A DNA stretch of 64,000 bases from Zygaena filipendulae (lineage: Eukaryota > Arthropoda > Insecta > Lepidoptera > Zygaenidae), in NCBI GenBank assembly GCA_907165275.2, contig OU015650.1:9020001-9084000 (forward strand). The letters are read 5' to 3'. Position numbers and translations under genes: made by a program. Below the pieces are notes generated by a model. That model ran no database searches, had not been told where the DNA came from, and was given only the letters and a program-made list of their open reading frames with translations. Below, one piece after another: positions 25,621 to 37,645 of the stretch (its first letter is position 1; every line of letters starts with the position of its first letter).

Positions 25621-25815
25621 ACTAGTTGTTTCTCGCGGTTTCACCCGTGCTAATTTCGGAGTTCTCGCCGGAATTCCAGGACAAAAAGTACTCAATTTCC
25701 TTCTCTGTACCCCTGAAAACGTGTATGCAAAGTTTCGTGATGATCGGTTGAGCAGTTAAGGCGTGAAAGTGTAAAAAACAAACAAACTCACTCTCGCATT
25801 TATATTAGTTAGGAT
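25621..25815 (-). repeat. GTGAAACCGCGG-family repeat, inverted, complete
   Basis: Starts ACTAGTTGTTTCTCGCGG and ends CAAACTCACTCTCGCATTTA; about 195 bp. Confidence 0.75.
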
Positions 25816-26712
25816 GATTGGTTCTGCTATAGCCGCTAGCGTATAAGTATTAGATGTCATCCTTTTTAGACATTGAATTTCCAGAAAAATTTAATATAAC
25901 AATCACAAAGGTTAAAACCTTTAATCGTATGAAAATATTACCCTTCGTAGTTGGGTAATAAAACGAGGTAGGTATACCTACTATAGCGTAGCACGAAGGA
26001 TCTTTTGTTCGCCCTATTGTTTGTTGGTTTGCAGGAGCCGGCAATAACGTTCGAACATTAAAATTCAGGTCAGGCTGTTGACACAAATTTATGAGGGTTT
26101 TACAAAACCTTGTAGCTCCGATTTACGTCATTATAATATTTAGCTTAGGCACATTGAATATTAAGGTCATAAATATGCTCTAAATTAGAGCCTCTAATGG
26201 CTTTGATTAAAATATCACCAGGAAACCGTATATGATGAATACGCTCGTATTATACATATTTAAACTTAATATAGGTATTTAAATTGTCATAGCCAAAACA
26301 GTTAGGTATGCTAGTAAAAGCTATAGTAAAACACTTGGCTGCAGATACACCTGGTTAGCTTGGCTGAAGGAAAGCTTTTGATTGTAATAAAAGTCGATAA
26401 CAAATGTTTAAAAGGTGAATACTATCTAAACTTAAAAAAAAAAGACTAGAATTGCTTTTTGTGTGTGCTATTACTGATGCAAGGGCGATAGTAGGTATAT
26501 GTGTAGATATATCATCATCATGTACAGTTATGTTTATATGTATATTATTATATCTTCTGCCTAAACGGAAAAAAATAATTTATAAAATATTCTAGTATAT
26601 ATATAAGATATATACTGGTGTGCTAAACACCTAAATCCGTTCTATTTTATATTCGCTATATTAGTAGGATTTTACTATATATCTTATTCTTACTAAAGTT
26701 ACTATTACCTAC
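25816..26712. other. Gene-free stretch
   Basis: AT-rich, no feature supported. Confidence 0.45.
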
Positions 26713-26895
26713 ATAATATTATAATATAATATTAAAAACGGGAAGTTTGTGAAGATGTTTAGATGTTTGTTCGTTCGTCAATCACGCATAAAAAGATTCG
26801 GATGAAGTTTTGGAATGACAAATGGGATACTGATTATTCCGCACTAAAGAGTTCCGGAAAGGATCCCGAAATCACGCCGGTGACGCTGAAAAGAA
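26713..26895 (+). repeat. GTGAAACCGCGG-family repeat, diverged
   Basis: Has the AATATTAAAAACGGGAAGTT edge, GATGTTTAGATGTTTG repeats and an ATCCCGAAATCACGCCGGTG edge. Confidence 0.5.
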
Positions 26896-27162
26896 CATAT
26901 TTTCTTTTTCGTATCGCACGATAAATACCTACACATTTATGTAGCAAACCCCTCGACCTAATTACCGACTCATGAGTAACAAATATAACAGAAACATCAT
27001 AATGTAATTTCTACATTTTCATTGTTATTTAAAATTTTAATTGATCACGACTGATCTTAATTATAATCGTGAATGATTCCAGTAATTTTTATGAATTGAA
27101 AATCTCATAATTTGACTAAATTTTTTATTTTTTATAATTTTATATATTAATAGGTGTACGAT

Positions 27163-27497
27163 TAATGGGCATGTTGACTAATTTTTATTTTTTATTCCGT
27201 CTTGTAGATTATTAAAAAATATTGGACACGGATTTTTTTCTTTTGTTACGTAATCAAAAAATAAAGGTGATATATTGAGTTGAAATTTCGCGTGACGTCA
27301 CTATTCTGACAGTTTTTATGGCGGTTTTGCGGTTAGTGACGTCACGACCTCCTCATCCTAAACTTTAATGCGCTTTATCTCTGTATATTTTAATTTATTT
27401 AAAAAAGCAAAAAATACGTGTCTATTTTTTTTTTTTCTAACTGACGGACTAATTAGAATTTTCATTTTCAAAAGTAGTCCACATCCCTATTTTACGA
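27163..27497 (+). mobile_element. MITE family A copy 2, with two CRE-like sites
   Basis: The ends GGGCATGTTGACTA... and ...TAGTCCACATCCC are imperfect inverted repeats. The core has TGACGTCA at 27,293-27,300 and 27,337-27,344. Confidence 0.75.
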
Positions 27498-27913
27498 ATT
27501 CATATATTACGGGTTGGGAGGAAAACAGAATAATTTTCATTTCAATATAGGTACACTCCTAATAAATTATTATATCAAAATTGATACACCTTATTAGTGT
27601 AGTCATAAGTAGGTACATGGGTACCTTTTCCAATATCATTACGTACTCGTAGTTATCTTTATCGACAAAAAGTCATGGTATCATTATTAGTTATCTATTT
27701 TACTCAGGTACTTACATGTGGACTAAAAGGTACCAGTTTTCGGCATTTAGTTTACGAGATATACGAGGTTTTGTAAAATTGGGTGAAAAAAGTGTTTTTT
27801 TTTACTCGAACTTTTATAATGCTTTTTCTCAAATCAAGTTTTTTCAGAATTTCAACTTTCAAAAAATGTGCTAGTTTTTGAATAGTTTTTCAATCCTTAC
27901 TATCAATATGTTG

Positions 27914-28345
27914 GTGAACTTGGCATATCATTTGCCAGCAGATCAATTTTTTTTTAGAGTTCTGTTCGCATGCAGCTGAGTTCTAGAGTTCCTGATACTT
28001 TTTAGAAATAGTTCCGGCGTTTAAACCTGAAAAAAACGCTGTTGAAAAAATGATCTGCTAACTTCCCGTAGCAGATCATTTTCCGGAAAATCAAAAATAA
28101 AAGCGATTTTCTTTTGCGTTAAGGTTAGTTGTGGAGTTCCTGATACTTTTCAGAAATAGTTCTGGCGGTCTTACCCTAAAAATATCAATCCGTAAATATG
28201 GGTCTAGAAGTAAAAATAATTAGGTTTTAATCGTAATAAAAGGGTTTTAAAGCTGTTTTGAGGCAAGAAACCTTTTGTTTCTTAATGTTCGATATCAGCA
28301 CTCTAGAATAGAACTAGAATTAGGTGCAGAACTCCCGTTAAAGAG
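27914..28345 (+). repeat. Foldback element, left terminal unique segment
   Basis: Matches the complement of about 33,520-33,950 almost perfectly by eye. It holds two copies of a GTTCCTGATACTTTT-type motif (near 27,991 and 28,136) and a small hairpin made of ATGATCTGCT and AGCAGATCAT around 28,050-28,082. Confidence 0.85.
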
Positions 28346-29494
28346 CCAGCAGATCATAGTGCAAAAGTAAAAAAGTATAAAGATAAATTTTAAGTGCTTT
28401 CACCAATGCGTGGACTAGCATGTGGAGGCCGGAACTACCTCGTTTCTCACAGATAAGTATCAGAACTTCGATACAGAAGTGGATCGCAAACCAGAACTCC
28501 CGTTTAAAATCCAGCAGATCATGGTAGAGCAAGTAAAAAGTTGAAGAATTTTAATTTAACAGTTGCACTACCATGTGGAGGCCGGAACTCCTTTGTTTCT
28601 TACAGATCAGCATCAGCACTCCGATACGGAAGTGGATCCGAGACCAGAACTCCCGTTTAAAATCCAGCAGATCATAGTAGAGTAGTAAAAAAATAAAAAA
28701 AAAATATTTGAACAGTTCCACTAGCACGTGGAAGCCGGAACTCCTTTGTTTCTCACATATCAGTATCAGAACTTCGATACAGAAGTAGATCCAAAACCAG
28801 AACTCCCGTTTAAAATCCAGCAGATCATAGTAGAGTAGTAAAAAAAAATAAAAATAAAAATTTTAACAGTTCCACTAGCACGTGGAAGCCGGAACTCCTT
28901 TGTTTCTCACATATCAGTATCAGAACTTCGATACAGAAGTAGATCCAAAACCAGAACTCCTGTTTAAAATCCAGCAGATCATAGTAGAGTAGTAAAAAAA
29001 AATAAAAAAAAAAATTTTTAACAGTTCCACTAGGACGTGGAGGTCGGAACTCCATTGTTTCTCACAGATCAGTATAAGAACTTCGATACAGAAGTGGATC
29101 GCAAACCAGAACTCCTGTTTAAAATCCAGCAGATCATGGTAGAGTAGTTAAAAAATTAAAAAAATATTATTTTAACAGTTCCAATAGCACGTGAAGGCCG
29201 GAACTCCTTTGTTTCTCACATATTAGTACCAGAACTTTGACACAAAAATGGATCCAAAACCAGAACTCCCGTTTAAAACCCAGCAGATCATAGTAGAGTT
29301 TAAAAAAGGTAAAGAATATTAATTTAACAGTTCCACTAGCACGTGAAGGCCGAAACTCCTTTGTTTCTCACATATCAGTACCAGAACTTTGATACAAAAG
29401 TGGATCCAAAACCAGAACTCCAGTTTAAAATCCAGCAGATCATGGTTTCTAAAATGTTAAAAGTTAAAAATATTATTTTGATAGTTTGACGTAT
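28346..29494 (+). repeat. Foldback left arm: 8 tandem ~153-bp units
   Basis: The anchor AGCAGATCAT recurs at 28,348, 28,513, 28,666, 28,819, 28,973, 29,128, 29,282 and 29,434, spacing 152-155 after the first. Each unit also has GTTCCACTAGCACGTG and TTTGTTTCTCACA-type blocks plus a variable A-rich spacer. The short frames predicted here are repeat artefacts. Confidence 0.9.
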
Positions 29495-30985
29495 CACACT
29501 TATATGTTTGAGATTAAAAAAATCATATTTAATTACAGGATACAGCCAGAGATGGAAACTCTTTTCTATAGAGTGCAGGACCACTAATTCTCTCGATTAC
29601 ACCTCCCAATGAGACCGGAACTCACATAAAAATATCAGCATATCACACTTATATGTTTGAGATTTAAAAAATTCATATTTAATTATAGGATACAGTCAGA
29701 GATGGGAACTCTTTTCGATAGGGTGTAAGACCACTAATTCTCTCGACTACACCTCCCAAAGAGACCGGAACTCACATGAAAATATCAGCATATCACACTT
29801 ATATGTTTGAGATTTAAAAAAATCATATTTAATTTTAGGATACAGCCAGAGATGGGAACTCTTTTTGATAGGGTGTGAGACCACTAATTCTCTCGACTAC
29901 ATCTCCCAATGAGACCGGAACTCACATAAAAATATCAGCATATCACACTTATATGTTTGGGATTTGAAAAATTCATATTTAATTATAGGATACAGCCAGA
30001 GATGGGAACTCTTTTCGATAGGGTGTAAGACCACTAGTTCTCTCGACTACACCTCCCAATGAGACCGGAATTCACATAAAAATATCAGCATATCACACTT
30101 ATATGTTTGAGATTAAAAAAATCATATTTAATTAAAGGATACAGCCAGAGATGGGAACTCTTTTCGGTAGGGTGTGAGACCATTAATTCTCTCGACTACA
30201 TCTCCCAATGAGACCGGAACTCACATAAAAATATCAGCGTATCACACTTTTATGTTTGAGATTAAAAAAATCATATTTAATTATAGGATACAGCCAGAGA
30301 TGGGAACTCTTTTCTATAGGGTGTGAGACCACTAATTCTCTCGACTACATCTCCCAATGAGACCGAAACTCACATAAAAATATCAGCATATCACTTATAT
30401 GTTTGGGATTTGAAAAATTCATATTTAATTATAGGATACAGCCAGAGATGGGAACTCTTTTCGATAGGGTGTAAGACCACTAGTTCTCTCGACTACACCT
30501 CCCAATGAGACCGGAATTCACATAAAAATATCAGCATATCACACTTTTATGTTTGAGATTAAAAAAAATCATATTTAATTATAGGATACAGCCAGAGATG
30601 GGAACTCTTTTTGATAGGGTGTAAGACCACTAATTCTCTCGACTACACCTCCCAATGAGACCGGAACTCACATTAAAATATCAGCATATCACACTTTTAT
30701 GTTTGAGATTAAAAAATTCATATTTAATTATAGGATACAGCCAGAGATGGGAACTCTTTTCGATAGGGTGTAAGACCACTAATTCTCTCGACTACACCTC
30801 CCAAAGAGACCGGAACTCACATGAAAATATCAGCATATCACACTTATATGTTTGAGATTTAAAAAAATCATATTTAATTTTAGGATACAGCCAGAGATGG
30901 GAACTCTTTTCGATAGAGTGTGAGACCACTGATTTTCTCGACTACACCTCCCAATGAGACCGGAACTCCCATAAAAACTCCAAAT
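29495..30985 (+). repeat. Foldback central loop: ten ~149-bp tandem repeats
   Basis: The anchor GGATACAGCCAGAGATGG recurs ten times (29,538, 29,688, 29,838, 29,988, 30,137, 30,286, 30,434, 30,584, 30,733, 30,883), spacing 148-150. All copies are in direct orientation and a different sequence from the arm units, though both carry GGAACTC-type words. Confidence 0.92.
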
Positions 30986-33519
30986 ATACGTCAAACTATC
31001 AAAATAATATTTTTACATTTAAAATGCTGGAAACCATGATCTGCTAGATTTTAAACAGGAGTTCTGGTCTCGGATCCACTTCCGTATAGGAGTTTTGATG
31101 CTGATCTGTAAGAAACAAAGAAGTTCCGGCCTCCACATGGTAGTGCAACTGTTAAATTAAAATTGTTTAACTTTTTACTTGCTCTACCATGATCTGCTGG
31201 ATTTTAAACGGGAGTTCTGGTTTCGGATCCACTTCTGTATCGAAGTTCTGGTACTGATCTGTGAGAAACAAAGGAGTTCCGACCTCCACGTGCTAGTGGA
31301 ACTGTTAAAATTTTTTTTTTTAATTTTTTTTACTACTCTACTATGATCTGCTGGATTTTAAACAGGAGTTCTGGTTTTGGATCTACTTCTGTATCAAAGT
31401 TCTGATACTGATATGTGAGAAACAAAGGAGTTCCGGCTTCCACGTGCTAGTGGAACTGTTAAATTTTTTTTATTTTTATTTTTTTTACTACTCTACTATG
31501 ATCTGCTGGATTTTAAACGGGAGTTCTGGTTTTGGATCTACTTCTGTATCGAAGTTCTGATACTGATCTGTGAGAAACAAAGGAGTTCCGACCTCCACGT
31601 GCTAGTGGAACTGTTAAAATTTTTTTTTTTATTTTTTTTACTACTCTACTATGATCTGCTGGATTTTAAACAGGAGTTCTGGTTTTGGATCTACTTCTGT
31701 ATCAAAGTTCTGATACTGATATGTGAGAAACAAAGGAGTTCCGGCTTCCACGTGCTAGTGGAACTGTTAAATTTTTTTTATTTTTATTTTTTTTACTACT
31801 CTACTATGATCTGCTGGATTTTAAACGGGAGTTCTGGTTTTGGATCTACTTCTGTATCGAAGTTCTGATACTGATATGTGAGAAACAAAGGAGTTCCGGC
31901 TTCCACGTGCTAGTGGAACTGTTAAATTTTTTTTTTTAAATTTTTTTACTACTCTACTATGATCTGCTGGATTTTAAACGGGAGTTCTGGTCTCGGATCC
32001 ACTTTCGTATCGGAGTGCTGATGCTGATCTGTAAGAAACAAAGAAGTTCCGGCCTCCACATGGTAGTGCAACTGTTAAATTAAAATTGTTTAACTTTTTA
32101 CTTGCTCTACCATGATCTGCTGGATTTTAAACGGGAGTTCTGGTTTCGGATCCACTTCTGTATCGAAGTTCTGGTACTGATCTGTGAGAAACAAAGGAGT
32201 TCCGACCTCCACGTGCTAGTGGAACTGTTAAAATTTTTTTTTTTTATTTTTTTTACTACTCTACTATGATCTGCTGGATTTTAAACAGGAGTTCTGGTTT
32301 TGGATCTACTTCTGTATCAAAGTTCTGATACTGATATGTGAGAAACAAAGGAGTTCCGGCTTCCACGTGCTAGTGGAACTGTTAAATTTTTTTTATTTTT
32401 ATTTTTTTTACTACTCTACTATGATCTGCTGGATTTTAAACGGGAGTTCTGGTTTCGGATCCACTTCTGTATCGAAGTTCTGGTACTGATCTGTGAGAAA
32501 CAAAGGAGTTCCGACCTCCACGTGCTAGTGGAACTGTTAAAAATTTTTTTTTTATTTTTTTTACTACTCTACTATGATCTGCTGGATTTTAAACAGGAGT
32601 TCTGGTTTTGGATCTACTTCTGTATCAAAGTTCTGATACTGATATGTGAGAAACAAAGGAGTTCCGGCTTCCACGTGCTAGTGGAACTGTTAAATTTTTT
32701 TTATTTTTATTTTTTTTACTACTCTACTATGATCTGCTGGATTTTAAACGGGAGTTCTGGTTTTGGATCTACTTCTGTATCGAAGTTCTGATACTGATAT
32801 GTGAGAAACAAAGGAGTTCCGGCTTCCACGTGCTAGTGGAACTGTTAAAATTTTTTTTTAAAATTTTTTTACTACTCTACTATGATCTGCTGGATTTTAA
32901 ACGGGAGTTCTGGTCTCGGATCCACTTTCGTATCGGAGTGCTGATGCTGATCTGTAAGAAACAAAGGAGTTCCGGCCTCCACATGGTAGTGCAACTGTTA
33001 AATTAAAATTCTTTAACTTTTTACCTGCTCTACCATGATCTGCTGGATTTTAAACGGGAGTTCTGGTTCACGATCCACTTCTGTATCGAAGTTCTGATAC
33101 TGATCTGTGAGGAACAAAGGAATTCCGGCCTCCACGTGCTAGTGGAACTGTTAAATAAATATTCTTTAACTTTTTAACTACTCTACCATGATCTGCTGGA
33201 CTTTAAACGGGAATCCTGGTCTCGGATCCACTTCTGTATCGGAGTTCTGATGCTGATCTGTGAGAAACAAAGGAGTTCCGGCCTCCACGTACTATTGGAA
33301 CTGTTAAAATAATATATTTTTTAATTTTTTTACTACTCTACCATGATCTGCTGGATTTTAAACGGGAGTTCTGGTTTGCGATCCACTTCTGTATCGAAGT
33401 TCTGATACTTATCTGTGAGAAACGAGTTAGTTCCGGCCTCCACGTCCAGTCCACGCATTGGTGAAAGCACTTAAAATTTATCTTTATACTTTTTTACTTT
33501 TGTACTATGATCTGCTGGC
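30986..33519 (-). repeat. Foldback right arm: 17 tandem ~153-bp units
   Basis: Complement of the left-arm unit. The anchor ATGATCTGCT recurs from 31,036 to 33,507 at 31,199, 31,343, 31,498, 31,651, 31,805, 31,959, 32,112, 32,265, 32,421, 32,574, 32,729, 32,882, 33,035, 33,188 and 33,343. Spacing is mostly 153-156. Identical predicted frames at 31,599 and 32,522 are artefacts of a duplicated block. Confidence 0.9.
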
Positions 33520-33950
33520 TCTTTAACGGGAGTTCTGCACCTAATTCTAGTTTTATTCTAGAGTGCTGATATCGAACATTAAGAAACAAAAGGTTTCTTT
33601 CCTCAAAACAGCTTTAAAACCCTTTAATTACGATTAAAATCTAATTATTTTTACTTCTAGACCCATATTTACGGATTGATTTTTTTAGGGTAAGACCGCC
33701 AGAACTATTTCTGAAAAGTATCAGGAACTCCACAACTAACCTTAACGCAAAAGAAAATCGCTTTTATTTTTGATTTTCCGGAAAATGATCTGCTACGGGA
33801 AGTTAGCAGATCATTTTTTCAACAGCGTTTTTTTCAGGTTTAAACGCCGGAACTATTTCTAAAAAGTATCAGGAACTCTAGAACTCAGCTGCATGCGAAC
33901 AGAACTCTAAAAAAAAATTGATCTGCTGGCAAATGATATGCCAAGTTCAC
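33520..33950 (-). repeat. Foldback element, right terminal unique segment
   Basis: Inverted copy of 27,914-28,345, ending ...GCCAAGTTCAC. Confidence 0.85.
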
Positions 33951-33965
33951 GCAGACACTATCAAT

Positions 33966-35224
33966 TGACTATTCTAGATACCGAATCTAGTCTTAACTCA
34001 ATATCCCACTTCTGGTACCTTTTTACGTGGACGCCCACATATGAATACCTTTAGTGACAAGAATGGAATAGACTTTAGCAGGCTTGGCAAAAGTGACTGC
34101 TCTACCAACAACAGAGGGGGGAATGAAATGTCACCATTACGTTTTTGAGAAATTCTGAATTGCTTGCGTGTGCGTTTTGAAAAATATTACGTGAGTCGTG
34201 TTGTTTGACGCCGCTGCACGCTGGTAAGTAGGTATATCCCTTCCTGTGCCGACGGTATTTGCACAAAAAATGGTAAATTGCTATACTACTTATATGGTTT
34301 TGTTGTTTGTCACTAGCTGTGAGTAAATCCTTCCGATCGTAATTTTCACGAAAATGGTGAAATATTCTGACTTGTGATGTATTGTTTCATGTCTGGCACC
34401 AGCGTATATAGAGACATCATATAGCACGATTTGCATGAATACCGTAAGATGACTTGTAGTATAAGTAGATTGAAACTTCAAAGCCTCCTTGTTCTCTTTT
34501 TGAGATTTTCACTAAAACATTAAAATTTTAACAGTGGGTAAAATTAATTATCTCCTTCCTTAGAATCCAATCAATACGTTCTAAAACAAGTATGCCACAG
34601 ATTGCTTTAGAATGTTATCATGATCCATCATACATTTTAATGAGCACTTAATTCGCATATAAAGTAAGAAAACTGGATAATAATAATTAAGGAAAGATCG
34701 TACTCAGAATATATTCCTTTCATTTCATATTAATTTTTTTTAATTAAATTATCTTCTATTCTACTAAAGTTTGTGTTTGGGGTTTTATGAATTTTAATTC
34801 ATAAAATGTATAGGTACATTTTTTTGGAGGGTTCCTTAAAGCTACTACATTCACGATATAGTAGATATTGAATAAGATATTTGTGCTGCCGGTATCCTAA
34901 ATAGAGCATATTGTGTTAACTGAAAATACCATGTGATGGGACACACTTTAAACAGGTATTGCAAAAAAGATACTTTATATCTACACAAAAACTGCGGCTG
35001 AAGCGACCGGTTAAAATTTAGGTAGGCATGTTTACACATAAAGGATGAAGAAATTCATATTCCATGTTTATTGGTCCTTAAATTATCTTGAATTTGATGT
35101 AATGATTAAAGTTCGAACATTAATTAAATATCTCCAGAACTATTCCAGTTAAATAGAACACCGAATAACGGATGCAAGCAAACTTTATCCATAAGTTGTC
35201 AGATTCTTATGCAAATTAATGTTC
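33966..35224. other. Spacer between foldback and DIRS elements
   Basis: About 1.3 kb of AT-rich DNA; short minus-strand frames (34,290-34,481 and 34,851-35,039) show no motif. Confidence 0.5.
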
Positions 35225-35433
35225 ATTATACTGCGACGTTGCATCCTCGAGATTTATTAGAGATGTTTTACTATGTAGTCCATTCTTCAATGTACTGGCA
35301 TCGCACACAATTATTTAGAGCTCTAAAGGAGAATCAAAAATAAAAAGATATTCAATTGACTACTGTGTACCCCTCCTCCCCGCCCCACCCGGCGTAGCGC
35401 CTGCGTTGCCGCACGCCGCCGTGCCAGCTCATT
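35225..35433 (+). repeat. DIRS left inverted terminal repeat
   Basis: The inner ~186 bp appears identical to the complement of the right copy by eye; it includes a GC-rich block (CGCCCCACCCGGCGTAGCGC). The outermost ~25 bp differ from the right copy, as expected in DIRS. Confidence 0.87.
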
Positions 35434-35549
35434 CGTTTTTTGTGTGCCGGCATCGCCACTACTAAATAGGTTTTTTGTAATCTTGAGCTAAAATACTTTT
35501 TATTCTACCTACAAAAAATAATAAAATAATGTGAAGTTAAAGGTTAACT

Positions 35550-35653
35550 ATGGGTAAACGTACAAACAAAGAGAAAGAAGCGAATATCTCAAAACGATTA
35601 CAGCGCATTGAGCTTTACCTTCGTCGGTCCCTGTGCATCAGACATGCGATGGT
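35550..35653 (+). CDS. Possible first gag-like exon of DIRS element
   Basis: ATG at 35,550 opens a basic peptide (MGKRTNKEKEANISKRLQR...) reaching a perfect splice donor GTAAGT after about 34 codons. It lies just inside the left terminal repeat, where DIRS ORF1 begins. Downstream exons are scrambled by tandem repeats, though gag-like words (LPRKILKSLGDQRS near 37,050) remain. Confidence 0.4.
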
Positions 35654-36109
35654 AAGTCGTTTTTTACTCACCTTTAGGTGTCACATTATTATAATTCAAT
35701 TAATAAACAAATAAATGGAAAGCTTTGATAATATGCATTCATCGTAAAATTACCCACCTTTGTGTGTTCTTGAACCATCGTTTTAACGAGTATAGCCATA
35801 ATAAAAGCACAGCTAATGTAACATTGCTAGCATACCCACTTTTTATTTCATTTTATGCTTTATTATGCTTTTATTTACGTATGTGTCGTATATACAGACT
35901 TTGTGGTTAATGATTGATTGTTGACATTATCTATGTTGTATTTTGCATTGTGTCTTTTGTACGAAAACCTAGATACACATACTACTTGCTTCTATTTACG
36001 CGCCTGTTATTTATGTACTGCTATTATTTACGTGATCATGGTTGATAACAAGATACTCTGACGAAAGAATGGAATATGGCTATTTTTCCTGATGCAATCA
36101 TGGCTAAGC

Positions 36110-36785
36110 TATACATACTACTTGACGTGTTCATGATAGATAGCTTCATCCGTCTCGTGTCGTAACGTGATTACGCCCATAGACGTTAAAATATTCGAGT
36201 GCCTCAACAGCTTGTGCACTACATTTCCAGGATCGTGTCGACTCTAAGCTATACTACTTGACGTGTTCATGATAGATAGCTTCATCCGTCTCGCGTCGTA
36301 ACGTGCTTACGTCCAAAGACGTTAAAATATTCGAGTGCCTCAACAGCTTGCGCACTACATTTCCAGGATCATGTCGACTCTAAGCTATACTACTTGACGT
36401 GTTCATGATAGATAGCTTCATCCGTCTCGCGTCGTAACGTGCTTACGCCCAAAGACGTTAAAATATTCGAGTGCCTCAACAGCTTGTGCACTACATTTCC
36501 AGGATCGTGTCGACTCTAAGCTATACTACTTGACGTGTTCATGATAGATAGCTTCATCCGTCTCGCGTCGTAACGTGCTTACGCCCAAAGACGTTAAAAT
36601 ATTCGAGTGCCTCAACAGCTTGTGCACTACATTTCCAGGATCGTGTCGACTCTAAGCTATACTACTTGACGTGTTCATGATAGATAGCTTCATCTGTCTC
36701 GTGTAGTAACGTGATTACGCCCAAAGACGTTAAAATATTTGAGTGCCTCAACAGTTTGTGCACTATATTACCAGGCTCTCGCGAT
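36110..36785 (+). repeat. Five tandem 136-bp repeats inside DIRS element
   Basis: The anchor GATAGATAGCTTC recurs at 36,135, 36,271, 36,407, 36,543 and 36,679, an exact 136-bp period. The middle copies are nearly identical and the outer ones more diverged. Confidence 0.92.
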
Positions 36786-37328
36786 CGAAATGAGCACCGC
36801 TTAAAGTCCAGATCACCCTTAAAGTACCTTCCAAGGTCAACTTCATGTCGCGGTGATTAAACAAGTGCACCCTTACACGAACGATCTGGTTCGAGATTTC
36901 TTTCCATAGAAGAGAACTGGGCCTTCGGAGATGAAAACCGAAGTGAACAGCGAAAGGTTCACTCCCTGAAATAACTCAGAAGGAGATGACAGTGCTACTA
37001 GCAACTGAACAACCAGACGCAAGCACTAGTATGGTAATTGAGGATACCTTACCTCGAAAAATCCTAAAATCCCTTGGTGATCAAAGAAGTGTTTGGCCAT
37101 TCCCGACAAAATCTCTAAACGTTGGGGATGGCTTCTAGTAGACGGCCTTACATAAGAAGAAAAACAGGATTTGCTATATAAAAGACAAAAAATTCATTAT
37201 TATACGTAACGAACGTATAACGTCAGTAACGACCAAACCATACAAACCGTAATAACTGAGGTAGTATCCCACGCAAGTAGATTATATCGTCTACATCTAC
37301 TAAAAAGCAATTCGTGTATATATATATA

Positions 37329-37645
37329 CATTAGCTGTGTCCCGCGGTTTCAACCGCGTTAATTTAAGAAAAAATCTTTACTGATGCAAAATATATTCCA
37401 TAACTACATGATTTTTGCGTAACTTTAACCGTTCAAGTAGCGTAACGGAATATTTTTTCCGTTCTTTGTAACATTTTTCATTGCTGCTCCGCTCTTATTG
37501 ATCTTAGCGGGATCATATTATGTATTTGTATAGCTTTTCTCGATAAATGGGCTATCTAACACTGAAAAAATGTTTCAAATAGGACCAGTAGTTGCTGAGA
37601 TTGGCGCGTTCAAGCACACAAACAAACTCTTCAGTTTTATAATAA
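37329..37645 (-). repeat. GTGAAACCGCGG-family repeat nested in DIRS element
   Basis: Starts TAGCTGTGTCCCGCGGTTTC in minus orientation; the 5' side fades near a GCACACAAACAAAC run. Confidence 0.6.

Larger units (their letters stand above)
27908..33956. mobile_element. 6-kb foldback (FB-like/MULE-type) element
   Basis: A giant inverted repeat. The left arm is 27,914-29,494, the right arm 30,986-33,950, and the loop 29,495-30,985. The arms end in about 430 bp of nearly identical unique sequence, then consist of ~153-bp tandem units (8 anchors left, 17 right). The 9-mer ACTATCAAT stands at 27,899-27,907 and again at 33,957-33,965, exactly 6 bp outside each arm, consistent with a 9-bp target duplication. 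Drosophila FB elements share this design (long repeats of tandem units, 9-bp duplication) and are linked to Mutator-like transposons. No long open frame, so non-autonomous. The superfamily assignment is inference. Confidence 0.8.

Noticed and set aside
30323..30855. Frames sharing a YSQRWELFSIGCKT peptide
   Set aside because: Translation of the 149-bp loop repeat, not a gene family.
31599..32791. Two identical 89-aa frames (31,599 and 32,522) and similar hydrophobic frames at 28.3-29.6 kb
   Set aside because: They fall in the tandem units of the foldback element and repeat with its period; no coding signal.
28348..33516. Evenly spaced repeats suggestive of a CRISPR array
   Set aside because: Units are ~153 bp, lack unique spacers, and the DNA is eukaryotic.
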